The notes under the pieces were generated by a model. The model did not search any database, had not been told where the DNA came from, and saw nothing but the letters and a program-made list of their open reading frames with translations. From NCBI GenBank assembly GCA_020809705.1, contig CP085827.1, forward strand, positions 2,170,001-2,234,000: 64,000 bases of DNA, written 5' to 3'. Every line of letters starts with the position of its first letter. Position 1 is the stretch's first letter. A program made the translations under genes and the position numbers. This DNA is from Calonectria ilicicola (Eukaryota; Ascomycota; Sordariomycetes; Hypocreales; Nectriaceae). Shown here piece by piece: positions 24,836 through 36,870 of the stretch.

Positions 24836-27296
24836 TTACTGTGTTCCATGCCTCCATTCTACACCGCGATTTTCGTAACCGAGCCCCTCCTCGGTGCACA
24901 TCTCTGCCGGAGTGTCCTGAGGCTGAACATACGGTTGAAGGACACCTGAGTTCTCCAACATTGAATTGAATACTTGGTTCGACCAAGCCAGTGATTCGAA
25001 TGAGCTTGGTGCAAAGTCGGAATACATAAGCCGTGCTTCCCAAGGCTCAGAGCCGGGATAATTGGACATCGCTACCATATCTAGGCCCGGGCTTGTGTCT
25101 ATGCTCGAATTGATGCTCGACCGCAAATCAGATACCGACATTCGATAGTCAGGCTCATGCACGGGATTAGGCAAGATTGGTGCTGTGTTCTCTGGCTGAT
25201 TCTCGATAGCCCTTCGCTCAGCTACAGCAAGACTGAGATCCCGTAGTTTTCGAACCATGCAAGCGGCCGATTTAGCACCATCTGAATGCCCACTGAGAGA
25301 CTCAAGTACGTCTAAACAGGTCTCAACCTCCTCGAGCAAAGTATCAAACTCGCCGCCCGTGGGAGATAGCTGTGGAAACGCGTGGGCAACTGTCAAAATG
25401 GAACTAGCGCACACAATACATGAAATAATCTGCCACCAGGGATAATCATGTACAATCTCCGTTACATCTTGTACATGGTGAAATAGCTGTGCAGTGTTGC
25501 AAGCTTCAGCAATGCATACGCGCCTACAGCGGTATACATATTCGAGCTGGTCCTTGGAAACTGTCTCTGCAGAAACCTTGTCTTCTATGCCGAGGCGAAG
25601 ATATGGTCTGTGGAGCAAAGCTCTGAGGTGGTAATACTTGACAGCTAACATATTCCTCTGTCGCTTGAAGACAATCAGTTTATTATTAAAAACGTGCCCG
25701 ATGTCAAATCGCAAGTGGCGCGGGAGCCCGTGCTTCCAGGAGAGCAACTCTTTATCGTATGTTTTAGTGACGAGGAGATGATTCCCGAATTGTTGTCGTG
25801 GTCTGTTGAGTAAACGAAGGACACGCCCTACTATGCTCGAGAATTCTATGACTGACAGAAAATAGTCATTTTTGGAAGCCCCGCCTGCCGTAACTGGTAA
25901 GGGATCACGGCTTTCCCAGTCATACTCATCGACCTCAGTGTCATCAAGCGTTTTTGGTAGTGGAACATGGAAGTCCTCTTCTAATGTTGCTGGAGGACGT
26001 CCAAGCTGCAACGCCACAAGACGATCGAGAACATACAAAGAGTACCAGGTTCTGCGTTGGAACTCCAGTTGACCTGGTAGGGGAAGCTCAGAAGAAGGTG
26101 ATGAAATTGGCGACGCAAATCCTGCATCGCGATGGTCCGCATGCAGGCCCAAGCACTGAGCAAGACGGACTGCGATTCCAAGCGTAACCCAGCATCTATC
26201 TGTTTTGGAGGTGGCTAATAAATAGAAGCATTGTACTAGAAGGGCTGATACCTGGGTTATTGACGACTCAAGTCTGGTGAAGTCTGTCAAAAGTACAGCG
26301 CGATGGAAGCATTCTTGATGCAAACGCTCCGTGGTTTGGCAACTTGGAGTGAATGTGTCGTAGTAGATGCCGATGGCGAGCACGCCGTATATCAGAGAAA
26401 GCCATGTGGATGATAAACCATCATCGCTAATGGTTCGCTGAGTGCTGGAGGCGGATAGCATTTTCTGGTATCGAGATTCTAGTGAGAGCCTAGGCACAAA
26501 TGGATATGCAATATGAATGGTGGAAAAGTATACGGAAAGGTAATCTTTCCCGATTATGGCGTCAGGTGGGGTAAGGATCCAGCGTCCAACGTTCAAGAAT
26601 GGGGCTGAGCGGGCATCTTGGTCGTACATCTCCATCGCATCCACGATGGGACGGTGGTTTCCGTCCAGAATAACTCTGTTTCGGCTTTCGGCAGCTTTCA
26701 AAGTTTGCGAGGCTAAGTTGATAAAATGTATATCACTTCCCTCGCCAAGATATCTAGATGTTGGTGAACATGCTGCTGAAGGGCCAGTGCTGTCCTCTTG
26801 ATCATGGCCGTGGTGTTCTTCATGCCGTCTGCTCTCGGCAACACGGTCACGTATTCGAGAAAGGAGATGCTGGACATCTTCAAATGATTCCTGAGACAAA
26901 TTCGCACAGAGATCGTGTATCAACGTCTCATAGCCTCCCAACGCAGCATCTGGCGAGTCAGATGGGGAAAGCCCACGGGCATCACGACCTGGTTCCTCGG
27001 GTGGCTGCCTTCTTGAAGTTCTCCAGGAACACGTAAAGCCGTAGCCCTCACAGCGCCCACACACAGGTCGCCTATTGTCGCACTGAATGAATGTAGGATA
27101 TCGTCAGTCATGTTCAAACGGGTCGCGTCGCAACAGATTGGAACAGATCCACCTTGACTTTTTTTACGCGACAACTTTCACATGCCACCGTGACCCGTTT
27201 GCGCTTCAGCGGGGGCTGCTGATCTTGGTCGTCTTCCATCGTATCCGAATGCTGGCGTCGAGGCTTTGGTAAACCATTCGCGCCGGGGAAGAGCAT
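24836..27296 (-). CDS. Zn2Cys6 transcription factor with fungal_trans domain
   Basis: Nuclear DNA-binding regulator. Exons 27296-27153 and 27082-24836, intron GTGGAT..TTCAG, giving 796 aa. The intron falls inside the binuclear zinc cluster. Exon 1 supplies Cys39 and Cys42 (ACESCRVKKVK) and exon 2 supplies Cys49, 56, 59 and 66 (CDNRRPVCGRC..FTC), the exact C-x2-C-x6-C-x6-C-x2-C-x6-C spacing. The middle part carries the fungal_trans (PF04082) pattern: VYFSTIHIAYPFVPR, STWLSLIYGVLAIGIYYD, WVTLGIAVRLAQCLGLH and FQRRTWYSLYVLDRLVALQLGRP. A second in-frame ATG at codon 20 (DTMEDD) is an alternative start. Targets are unknown. Confidence 0.88.
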
Positions 27297-27968
27297 CGAC
27301 CGTCACCGCGGATGTGGCGGGGCTATATAACTCAGCACGTACGAGAGAGCAAAGAGGGTAGCACCACATAGGCCCACTGACGTCAACCAGCACAACAGAC
27401 ACTTGAGACTATGAATGCAATTCCAATAAAATTTCTTTATAAAATTATCATCATCTTGTATTCTTTTTCTTTTCTGTCAGTTCAATCCTTTCTTATGGTT
27501 CAGATAGGCCTCAAAGAGGATACCCGTCCGTCCAAATCGACCCCAGTGAGAGATAAGAAATATCATGAGAGGCCGATAAAGATTTTAAATTTATTAGAGG
27601 ACTTATTATGACAAGTTCCATTGCTCTATACGGCTTCACCGTTGGAGGTGAAAAGAACCGACGTACCCGCCCTACCCGCGAGTTCCGAATTGAGTGGAGT
27701 TGGTGTAATTTTTCAGTAGGCAGGGGTGGTTAGCTGGTGGCGGTTTAGTTGTGAATGACCTAACCAACAATGCCGATATATCCGACGTACCTTATTTATC
27801 AAGCATACTCCGTGTTAGTCGAAGGTGGTCTTACCTATACTCTTTGAGGGTTATTTATGTAGATAGTTTCACATATGAAGAGGTCACAAGCATGCAATCT
27901 TCCAAAGGGTGTCTTGTAGAGACCATCTTTTAGTTTGATTCTCTCAGCACATGCCGAATCACTACCCT
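27297..27968. other. Intergenic region upstream of the Zn2Cys6 gene
   Basis: Holds the promoter of the minus-strand regulator and the 3' flank of the AHSA1-like gene. A perfect TGACGTCA lies at 27378-27385. No gene is seen; frames at 27411-27611 and 27751-27933 look random. Confidence 0.5.
27378..27385. promoter_or_regulatory. CRE-like palindrome TGACGTCA
   Basis: Perfect 8-base palindrome about 80 bp upstream of the Zn2Cys6 start codon, the classical site for CREB/ATF-type bZIP factors. Function is inferred from position and consensus only. Confidence 0.35.
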
Positions 27969-28580
27969 TCAACTAGGGACATAGAATGCCGTGGTGCGTT
28001 TTACAGCCATTTCCGCCTCCTCCACCACCTCGCCGCCTTTGATAGCAGCTTCTCCCCATTTTTCGCTACACTTGGTCAAATACTTCTTCGTTTCGTCATC
28101 ACCAAACCACTCTCCGCCAACTTTGATTCCCTTCAGGTAGTATCCAAGACCTGCAAAGGACATTTCCCATCCAACACCACCTGCCCCGGCTCCGTATTCT
28201 TCCCAGCGTTTGTTGACATGAGTAGTGTGTGTTAGCTTGAGGCTAGAAGAGTCATTGCTGACTTCATCGATATGAACCTCAACTCGGCTGGTGTCACCAC
28301 CAAATTCCCACGTCACGCGGAACTTGGAGGGTGGAACGCATTCTTCTATCGTCCCGCTGGCGTTATTTAGAATCTGGAAACGCCCATTTACATTCAACTC
28401 GCCAGATATGGGGGAAAAGAATTGCTTGATGCTGTCGGCGCTGGTGCAAATTTCCCAAAGTTTCAGCTGCGCGATTGGGAAAATTTGTTGAATGATGAGT
28501 ACCCGCCCCTCATCTCCGGAGTTGAGAGTTGTTTTTCGAACAATTCTCTCAACAGCAGCGAGCTGCTCGCCAAGATCCAT
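27969..28580 (-). CDS. AHSA1-like START/SRPBCC-fold protein
   Basis: Intronless, 203 aa, starting at an ATG at 28580. The body fits the activator-of-Hsp90-ATPase-homologue-1-like (PF08327) fold. It has FPIAQLKLWEICTSADSIKQFF (helix after the first strand), then ELNVNGRFQI, RVTWEFGGDTSRVEVHI and LKLTHT strands, and a closing GWEMSFAGLGYYLKG helix. Proteins of this fold bind small hydrophobic ligands or act as co-chaperones. This short stand-alone type has no established role in fungi. No signal peptide or membrane segment. Confidence 0.75.
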   Translation of the reverse strand: MDLGEQLAAVERIVRKTTLNSGDEGRVLIIQQIFPIAQLKLWEICTSADSIKQFFSPISGELNVNGRFQILNNASGTIEECVPPSKFRVTWEFGGDTSRVEVHIDEVSNDSSSLKLTHTTHVNKRWEEYGAGAGGVGWEMSFAGLGYYLKGIKVGGEWFGDDETKKYLTKCSEKWGEAAIKGGEVVEEAEMAVKRTTAFYVPS

Positions 28581-29965
28581 TGTGTTAACTTTAAAGGAAG
28601 AATGATGTTATGTGAATAAATAAGATCTCAACCCCGCAGTTTATGAGAGGATTATGTGTTAATTGCCACGATAACAATTCATTCGGCGGCAATATACGCT
28701 AGAGTGCTGATTGGTTGTGCGCACTGTTCCAGTCAAATTTCGGCGCCTAAGAATACCCGCTATTCCAGTAAGAATGGTTATCCGTCTTCATTCAATGACC
28801 CGCCATGCGAAAAATAAAGAGTATTCCTGCGCGCACACATACATTTTGCTAGGTGCACACATAAGGCCCAGTATTTAACATCAAAATAAAGAAATAAGAA
28901 TAAAATAAATAATTTTATATCTAATTCTAAACTTATTTATGAAGGGCTTTAGTACTTTCTTTGGATTATCTTAGGATTTCCCAGAAAAGCCCCAGCTAAG
29001 CAGTTTGATGTGTGCACCAAGCAAAATGTATATGTGCGCACAGTAAGACTTAAAATAAATGTAATGTTGCTCTAGCCCCTCAAACTTCTATTATCTTTAT
29101 TTCAAACAATATCATTCTCCCACGAGTTACTTTTGTAATTTCTGAACATCACCATATTCTAGTATCAGTCACAAACGCATCACAGGCCGCGCCTAGACTA
29201 CCGCCTTATATGCAACCCCTAGCTTCTGAGCGGATCCTAAAAGGGCTATGGGAAACCAGAGCACTGAAGGATCGCTATGATATATATAGTCAGAGCATAG
29301 AACCCTCGAAGGGCACATTCGCGGTCAGCATCAAACGATACATCATCTATGGGCGCAACGTCCCTTCCCAATGTAGCCCAGCTTCTCTAGAAAGCCCCGC
29401 ATTCACCCGACAGATGCTTCTGTATATCACAAGGCCAGCTAGTGGAATCTGAGGGGTGTGTTTAGTTAGTATCTCGGGATACTTTTCCATAACTGTGACA
29501 TCTAGGGATAAGTTACCGAGATCTCCATCATACACTTGCAAACGGTGGGTGGTGGTGCCAGGATTGTGGGTCAAAACCGTTGACAATCGCAAAGGTCTCT
29601 GCTGAATTTGGAAAGCGAGCCGAGCCTTGGCTTTGCCTATTCGGCTCCTTATCCTATTTCATCATTTTACCCATCTTAGCCTAAGAAACAAACTACAGGG
29701 AGCATAATTAGCTAGCGCGAGTTTCGCCTTGGTTTCCATTCTCATTCTATTGTGTCATGTGTTATGCCGTCGTCTAACATCTCAATCAAGCATCAACTCC
29801 CAGCCCTCTTGACCTCCATTTCATTACTATGTACTATTGTATTCCACCCGCATTCTCTTCGAGTCATACCTGGTCTACCATATTTCCATTCTAACAGCCC
29901 TTTACCACTCGTACCATTGTACTCGTTATAGACAGTGCCTCTCGCAAAACGACTACATTTTAAAA
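28581..29965. other. Intergenic region holding a small inverted-repeat element
   Basis: Divergent promoters of the AHSA1-like gene and the 6PGDH-like gene, separated by the 216 bp element at 28827-29042. The remainder shows no gene: the frame at 29210-29452 has no recognisable protein character. Confidence 0.5.
28827..29042. mobile_element. MITE-like inverted-repeat element (about 216 bp)
   Basis: The left end 28827-28862 (CTGCGCGCACACATACAT, TTTGCTAGGTGCACACAT) is the near-perfect reverse complement of the right end 29009-29042, giving termini of about 35 bases with only a few mismatches. The core is A+T-rich with no coding capacity. Size, terminal inverted repeats and non-coding core fit a miniature inverted-repeat transposable element. 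A diverged copy of one terminus lies at 20752-20787. I could not identify a clear target-site duplication. Confidence 0.6.
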
Positions 29966-31616
29966 ATGATCGGGATCGAAGCAGTAAGTTCAATTTGACA
30001 TTAAATTTCGTTGTCGGCAATGTCTAATGCGAAATTGGTTGCAAGGTGGGCATCATAGGTGTGGGCACAATGGGAGGAAGTCTGGCTCTCCTACTCGCAG
30101 AAAATGGCTTGAACGTCTCTATTTACGATACTTCTTCGAAAAGCGTCGAACGGACATTGGAAAATGCGAAGGCCGCTGGCTTTTCCTACCGAATCCGCCC
30201 CTTTGAGGATTACAGCAGCCTCTGCAAAAGCCTAAGCGACCAGCGAGTTTTCATGTTCAGTCTACCCTTTGGAACTCCAGGGAATGTTGTTGTGGAACAA
30301 CTTCAGCATCATGTTACCGAGGGAGATATAATTATTGACGCCTCTAATGAAAACTACAAAGTAACTGAATCAAGGCAAAAGCTTTTTCGTCCTCTCGGCG
30401 TTGCCTACGTCGGATTAGGCGTCTCTGGAGGCTTCTCTGGTGCTCGGCATGGACCATCACTGATGCCCAGTGGTGATAAATCAGTTGTAGAGAAAATATT
30501 GCCAATCCTGACCCAGATTGCAGCCAAAGATGACCAAGGCCGTCCGTGTGTGACCAATATTGGGTCCGGAGGGAGTGGCCATTTTGTTAAAATGATCCAC
30601 AACGGAATTGAGCACGGCATCATGTCTGTGCTCAGCGAAGCTTGGGGGATCATGGATAAATGCTTGAAAATGGATGGTGACCAGATTGGCAATGTCTTTG
30701 ACAGTTGGAATGCCAAAGGAGAGCTGGTGGGTTCGAGTCACTTACAGCCTTCTCGAGCGTCGTTAACATGATGCACAGAAAGGCAACTTTTTGGTCTCAA
30801 TTAGCGGGCCCATTTCTCGAACGAGGCACCCAGATAATGGCACCTACCTCCTGCACTCAATCAGAGATGTCGTGGTTCAGGATGCCAATGAAACGGAGGG
30901 AACCGGGGTTTGGGCCAACATCCAGGCTATAGAATCCCACGTACCTGCGCCGAGTTTCACCGCCGCGCAATACTTCCGACTGGCATCGGCCGAGATGGAC
31001 CAGAGAGCGGTTATCAATTTATCCATCGGAAGCATTTGCCCGGGAGAATTCAGCGAGCTACCCCAACAGCGATCAGTCTATCTTGAACAACTCAGGCGAG
31101 CAGTGTACGTCTCAACCCTCATCTGCTTTGTTCAAGGATTGGATATTATAGAACGTGAAAATCGAAAACGAAGTTGGGGTGTCAGTATTCCAGACCTGCT
31201 AAAGATTTGGAGAGCTGGGTGCATCATCAAATCTGATTCCTTAACCGCTCTTCTAGAGGCAGCATACGCGGATGATGCAGCAATCCACCCCCTCTGCAGA
31301 CCCTTGATTGCGAATGAAGTCAAGAAAAATTGGCCTCCATTAAAAGGTATTGTCTTGGAGAGTGTTAAAGCGGATGCACATGTGCCTTGCCTCGGTGCTA
31401 CCTTGGAATACCTCAAATATATCGGACACACCGATCTCCCTACTGCCTTCACAGAAGCTCAGATGGATAGCTTCGGTGCTCATGGCTACGATCTAAAAGA
31501 AGAGCCTTCTAGAGGACTATTAAAAGGCATGTGACGATGCAATCCAATGCAATGCACGAGTATACTAACTTTGCTTACCAGGAGCGTATCATGATTCTTG
31601 GGGTCTAAACCTGTAG
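29966..31616 (+). CDS. 6-phosphogluconate dehydrogenase-like protein (divergent fungal paralogue)
   Basis: Cytosolic NADP-dependent 3-hydroxyacid dehydrogenase of the 6PGDH family. Four exons, 29966-29983, 30046-30726, 30779-31526 and 31582-31616, give 493 aa, the normal length. The Rossmann motif is GIIGVGTMGG, the substrate segment GVSGGFSGARHGPSLMPSG, and the catalytic region GSGGSGHFVKMIHNGIEHG keeps the Lys, Asn and Glu of true 6PGDHs. At the place where Gnd1-type enzymes read QKGTGKW it reads TEGTGVW, so the Lys that contacts the substrate phosphate is Glu. The first exon codes only six residues. The last intron uses GCATGT as donor, with a perfect TACTAAC branch site, and yields the AYHDSW tail. 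Reading through it would instead end at GM. Substrate may differ from 6-phosphogluconate. Confidence 0.85.
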
Positions 31617-33213
31617 CGCGGTGCACAACAAGGGCTTCATTGGTGCCTGCGAGTCCGTCCAAGGCTGCGACAATCCGCCCAAAATCTGATGTGGGCTGAT
31701 GTGGGTTGGTGAGGGGTTGACGAACAGCAAGTTCTGTGCTAGGGTAGACGTTGGTTGTGTCCAATCTCGCAGTTGGATAGAACAAATATAAATCACCATT
31801 ATTCCACCTATGAGAGATTCTACGTTCCTTTTTTGGGTCGCTTAACAAGCAGTATTGCAAACCTTTTTTTACCCCCCATTTCGCCTATTGCTATACCTCG
31901 TTGCATTGCTTACGCGTAGGTGGGTGAGATTCTGTAGCCTTACGTGCTGACGATAGATAACGCTGATGCGGCAGCCTTGCATTGCCACAATCCGACCCTC
32001 GTATTTATGACGATCAGGCTGTACAGTCTGGTTTAACTCAATCGACGTATGAATGCGAAACATGTATGTTTGCCAAAGCCATTGAGAGTGAAGAAACCGA
32101 GCTGGGGGTTCGGCTTCTTGGGCTGAAGGATCCCAATCCCTGTGGAAATTGACCAACTCGAGAACTAAGCGCGTATTGGCCGGCTTCTTGGAACGCGTAC
32201 CCGAACGACGGGCCTTTTATTGTCCAGATCTGCATGGGTAGTGTGCTGCGCCCCTGACGCTAAGGCTACAGAAGGTGCCAAACCGCGATCGTGGAAGGGC
32301 TAAGGGGAGACGGCTCCTTCATGGCTGTGGTCTGATAGCCGCTCCCGTCTTGTGGTGATTTCCTCTTTCATCTAACCCACGTTAAGTCCGACCCGTTCCC
32401 ACACTCCGGCGACCAAAACAGGTCGCCTATTCCCGGGTCGTTCGCCACTGATGCCGCTGATGCCGCAGGCAGTACAAGCGCCGCAAAGATGAAGAGGCGC
32501 CGCAAATGCGGCAGAGATAGATAATGAATGCTAAATATGGGAGGGTCATCAGGCACAATGCTTGGAGAAGAGACGGTTCATCAAGAGGCAATTGAGGGAG
32601 GGAGATTGTCTTGGTTCATTTCTCCAAGTGGCTAGCTAGCTAGTTGGTTAGTTTTCTTTTCTTTTTTACTTTCATCTGCTCTTGTGTACAAACGCTAAGC
32701 CGGACGTAGGAAGGAGGCTCTGAAGCAATGTCCCAGCGACCATCGGGGACCACCAGGGCCACCAGTCAAAGTCACGTCGTCATGGTGTTCCAAGGCCGGC
32801 GACCGGGCTAACAGGCTGGCGGGCGCCTTTCGTAAGCATCGGTCCCGGCATCAATGCATGCACTGCCAGGGAAAGGATGCAAGGAACATGCACGGAAAAG
32901 CACCGTCGACGATTTAAAAAAGCGAATGCTCTATTTTTCCGCCCAAGAAGAACATGGACATCGCCCGCCTCACTTCACGTGACACTCTTCTACAATGTAA
33001 CGGCATTGATGGGCAAGACTCCACTATTTCCGCCTGACTTCTTAATAACGGTGAGACGACGCAGTTCTGAGGTTGCTTGTTGCTTGTTGCTCGCTTGCCT
33101 GCTGTTGCGCGCCACCAACACCTTCACCGACACCGAGGACTCGGTACTTCCCCTCCTTTGATCGCCAGGACATTTTGAGACGCTAGACCCGATTGGATTG
33201 GCTGCGTTTGTTC
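31617..33213. other. Long promoter/intergenic region
   Basis: 1.6 kb between the 6PGDH-like gene and the next regulator. It contains GCTAGCTAGCTAGTTGGTTAG tracts (32630-32652) followed by a pyrimidine run, typical of fungal promoters. Short open frames at 31869-32156 and 32877-33161 have no protein-like features. Confidence 0.45.
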
Positions 33214-35335
33214 ATGGCACCAAAAATCCCAGTCAATAGCAAGAGTCCCTCGGGTGTGGTCATCCACCCGTCGGCCAAGTCCCTGTCCGTCAGCGACACC
33301 AAAAGTGAAAGCGAATGCGAGAGGTTCGCCGACACGGATGATACCGACGACTCGCGCGTGCGAAAGCACCACACACGCAGCCGCGTTGGCTGTCTGACGT
33401 GCAGGAAGCGCCATGTGCGGTGCGATGGCAATCAACCAGAATGGTGAATTAATTGCCCTGTTTCCTTCTCTCTTTCTCTTTCCTTGCTTTCTCTGTCCCT
33501 CTTTGTCCTGTAACTATAATTGCTTATGCTGACACTTTACATCATCCTAGTGCACGATGTATGCAGGGAAGAAGGACATGCATCTTCCCGCCCCCAGATC
33601 CTCCACTGAGGGAGCGCAGAGGCTTTTCCCTTCCCGGCGAACAGAAACCTTGGTATCTAACGGCAAATAAGATGCTGCCGTCGCTGTCGAAACGAGCATT
33701 GTGTCTAGACAAGTTAGAACCGTTTGATTGCCTGCCAATCCGCTTACCAAAAAAGTCAGCAGAGCTGTTGACCTACTGTGAGTGAATTAATTATCTCGAT
33801 TTGTCCTCTTTTTCTTGCCTCCTAACAATCACCTTCGCCAGACCATCAAATAAACGATAGCTATGACATCTCTTCCAAGGCAAACGACAAGGATGTGTGA
33901 GTAACCCCAGCACCATGCTCTGCCAGCATCATCATGTGCTAACCCCCACCCTCCTCGATTCAGCCTTCCATACCTTATTCAAAATGCAACCTCCATTCGG
34001 CATACCTTGCTCATATCGGGCATCCACCAAATGTGGCTCTCTGGAGATACCAAAACTTTCCACTCCACAGTCTTGTATCATAAAATCGAGACGATTCAGC
34101 AGTTGAACAAGGAACTGCAAAATGTGCGATTAGGAGAGTACACATCTCTCATCAAACATGTCGCCACCCTCGCTCTTGTAGAGGTAGGCTTTCCTCGCTT
34201 TTATTCTTTTACGTCGCCCTACAGAATATCCCGCTGACATCGCAATTTGATCCCAGTGTGCTCTTGGCAATATGGGACCAGCTGAAACACACTTGGATTG
34301 CCTCGTGGCAATCTTGGACCATTATTCCCCATCTGATGAAGATGACACTGATATTACCTTTGAAGAAGAATTAGCATATCGCTATCTTTCGCTGTTTGTT
34401 ATTCCGCCTCGCCGATTGCTTGTTACTTGACTAATCTGTAGAGAAGGGTCTACAATGTCATTCACAACGTCAAGAGTCGAATGATGGACAGCCCGGAGCT
34501 GCACCAACTCGCCAGCCAATCAGACACTACAGATTTTACCACCTTCTATCATCTAATATTAAAGCTGCATGCCCAGGACCTAGGATGTCTACGAATTCAA
34601 TTTCAGGCCGCAGCTATGTACCCATTCTTCTTCGGCAACCTACCCTCGGCCACCAAGTTTTATGACATAGACGATTCTGTTGGGATTGGTTGCCTTAGAT
34701 CCTTAACAGAATCGATTCAGTCTGGGAAATCTGATCATCCCATCGGCAGCCCTGAATGGGGCTGGGTTGAAGGATCACTTGCAAGGGTACACCTTGCGGT
34801 AATGAACACCCATGTTGAGTCGCTGTTCAACACGACAGAAGGAGCTCCCACTGATCCACTGACCGGACAGAAGCTTATTAGCTGCTGGTTCGGTATCTCG
34901 GTTGCCCACGGATTTTATATGCATGCCGTATTGGGGATTTGGAATGGGAATGAGCCCATGAACCGCCACCTCCTTCGGCTAATGATGAAAGTTTATGTCC
35001 GACAACAGGAGCAGCCATCACAGAGATCAAACATGCACCGCTCCTCGGATTTGTGGTTCTGGCAGCACTTTGTTACAGCATACTTCCTTGAGCAACATCA
35101 GATGTACTCGTACGATCCTGCTTTGGACAGGTACGAACAATATTTTGATTCGGCAATTCTCGATTGGAGCCAAGCCTTTGGCGTCACACATTGGGACCAA
35201 GCTCAAAAGCGGCTGCTGGGGGTTGCTTGGCCGACAAATCATCCTCAGGATGTGCCAAAGCAGCTGTGGCAACGAGCCCTCCGGTATGAGGGATCATCAA
35301 ACCCCTCCCCCCGAGAATACACTCCCAAAAAATGA
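33214..35335 (+). CDS. Zn2Cys6 transcription factor with fungal_trans_2 domain
   Basis: Nuclear regulator of about 588 aa. Exons: 33214-33443, 33551-33777, 33842-33896, 33964-34183, 34257-34397 and 34442-35335. The splice pair between exons 5 and 6 is not certain; 34393/34444 also keeps frame. A Ser/Asp-rich lead precedes the zinc cluster Cys60, 63, 70, 77, 80 and 87 (GCLTCRKRHVRCDGNQPE joined to CARCMQGRRTC). The fourth Cys is created by the first splice. The remainder fits PF11951: YLIQNATSIRHTLLISGIHQMWLSGD, HKIETIQQLN, and LTLQ-type helices. The start is the first ATG in frame (TTCATGGC); an upstream TTG is ignored. Target pathway unknown. Confidence 0.85.
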
Positions 35336-36025
35336 TGTCCATAGTGTGGAACCATTAGAGAGTGGAGACTTATTAGTTTTTTTTTTCCTCGCTAGCAAAA
35401 TAACTATGAGTGGCAAGGACTCAACGGAGAGAATCAAGGAGAATATCTTGACAGGGGACATACAAAATTCTCGCAAGCACTGATGATGGGGTGGTATCAA
35501 ACGCGAAATTTTCGAAACTACTACAGCATCGCAACTATGAAAAGCGACAGATGGTACTAAAAAAAATGTTATAAACTTCAATTTGTAAATCAACCTTGAA
35601 AGCATTTCATGAAAGGTGGTGCCACATTGCCAGCTACGGCAAAATGAAATACTCTACTGATGCGTAGCGTGATGGTCCCATATATCCATTTGACAAAAGG
35701 ATTTGCATCTTCAAAAGACGCTCTATTTTTACTAAAGCGGCAGACATATTTTTGCTCTGGCGCTCTTGGTATGCACCCCCGTTGTAGATATACGTACTAT
35801 CACTTGATTGGGCCTTTCCCTAAATATCAAAAACCAGCTGAGGATTTTCTAGACAATACAACAGAGCTTAGAGATAGCCGAAGTACTTGTGCGGCGGTAG
35901 GGACGGCCATACACCGAAGATATGAAGGCATGGGAGCAAATTTGTTTAACATTGGCTTCTCTATTGAAATTCGCTAGAGTCACCTTTGAATGCGATTTTT
36001 AACTGATAGAAATAACCGTATACCA
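35336..36025. other. Intergenic, no gene recognised
   Basis: 3' flanks of two convergent units. Frames at 35297-35605 and 35660-35977 are open for about 100 codons but show no motif, no splice context and no codon pattern resembling a gene. Confidence 0.45.
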
Positions 36026-36840
36026 CTATTGAAACTGCACATCAACATTTTCGCTTCCCAGCTTTCTTCCATCGTAATAGACGGAAAATTCAACGCTTGC
36101 TCCTGATGGAATCATTTTCACATCATAATTCAGCCTTTTAATCATCTTTCCGTCTGGCCTGCGGTGATCTTTGAGCGATGAATATGGAATATTTAGTGAG
36201 CATTTAATGTCGCAAAGAGGCGTGACAGCTGCTGTTTTTCTAGTTGGTGGTGAATCTTCTTCACAAACCTTGATGTTCAAATTAAATGATCCCCCGAAAT
36301 CGCTATGATAATACTTTTCAAAGTTATTGATGACTGCGTCCTTTTTGGAAACATTCTCGCCCTATTGAAAAGTTGTTATTTGAAACCGTTTCTTGGATCT
36401 AAGAACAGATGGTGAAAATGCATACTCTCTTTAAGAACCAATCCATCTGGTTTAGTGCCCTCCAATGACCTGTATCATGGTCATACCACTTTTCGTCTGA
36501 TTCTTCGGTGTGCTTCTTATTATCCCATACTGGCCAGAAGAGTATACCAAGACTGGCTCTAGCAACTGTAGAAGTGATATAAATTCCGGTAGAGGGTGCC
36601 AATGCTTCAAATCCTTTACTGACGCCATCGAGAAATCCTTTGAGTACGGCACCTCGGCAAATCGCGGTACGACTAGATATACCTTTGTTAGTTCACTGGG
36701 AGGTCATTGAAATACCATTCTAGCACATACGGATTCATTCCCCTAGATTGCAAAAAGTCGATTTTTGAGGTTTTGTATCGATTCCGAAGGTGATTATAAA
36801 GATACGGGCTTCCGCCTAGTCCACCTACCAGGATGATCCC
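36026..36840 (-). pseudogene. Hsp70-like ATPase, 5'-truncated C-terminal fragment
   Basis: Minus-strand exons 36840-36731, 36672-36426 and 36361-36026 join in frame to 230 aa. The first piece opens with GIILVGGLGGSPYLYNHLR, the adenosine motif that in the fungal cytosolic Hsp70-like (DnaK/actin-fold) family lies two thirds of the way along a protein of about 550-600 aa. TAICRGAVLKGF, a typical partner segment, and a beta-rich tail follow. Splice sites are all good, and an acceptor (CTTTAG) precedes the first piece, so an upstream exon once existed. The DNA beyond 36841 instead encodes part of another protein on the opposite strand, so the N-terminal ATPase half is missing. Either a pseudogene or a rearranged remnant. 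Confidence 0.7.
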
Positions 36841-36870
36841 CTAAAGACGTTTTACATTTGGAGTGCTACA

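Noticed and set aside
24400..24849. 149-codon minus-strand frame between the fluoride exporter and the Zn2Cys6 gene
   Set aside because: Overlaps the 3' end of the regulator in another frame and reads like leader DNA; no protein-like pattern.
24836..35335. Secondary-metabolite cluster suggested by two Zn2Cys6 genes
   Set aside because: No PKS, NRPS, terpene synthase or prenyltransferase anywhere in the window, and the genes between them are unrelated.
35660..35977. 105-codon plus-strand frame
   Set aside because: No recognisable domain or splice partner; considered as an exon of the neighbouring fragments but on the wrong side of both.
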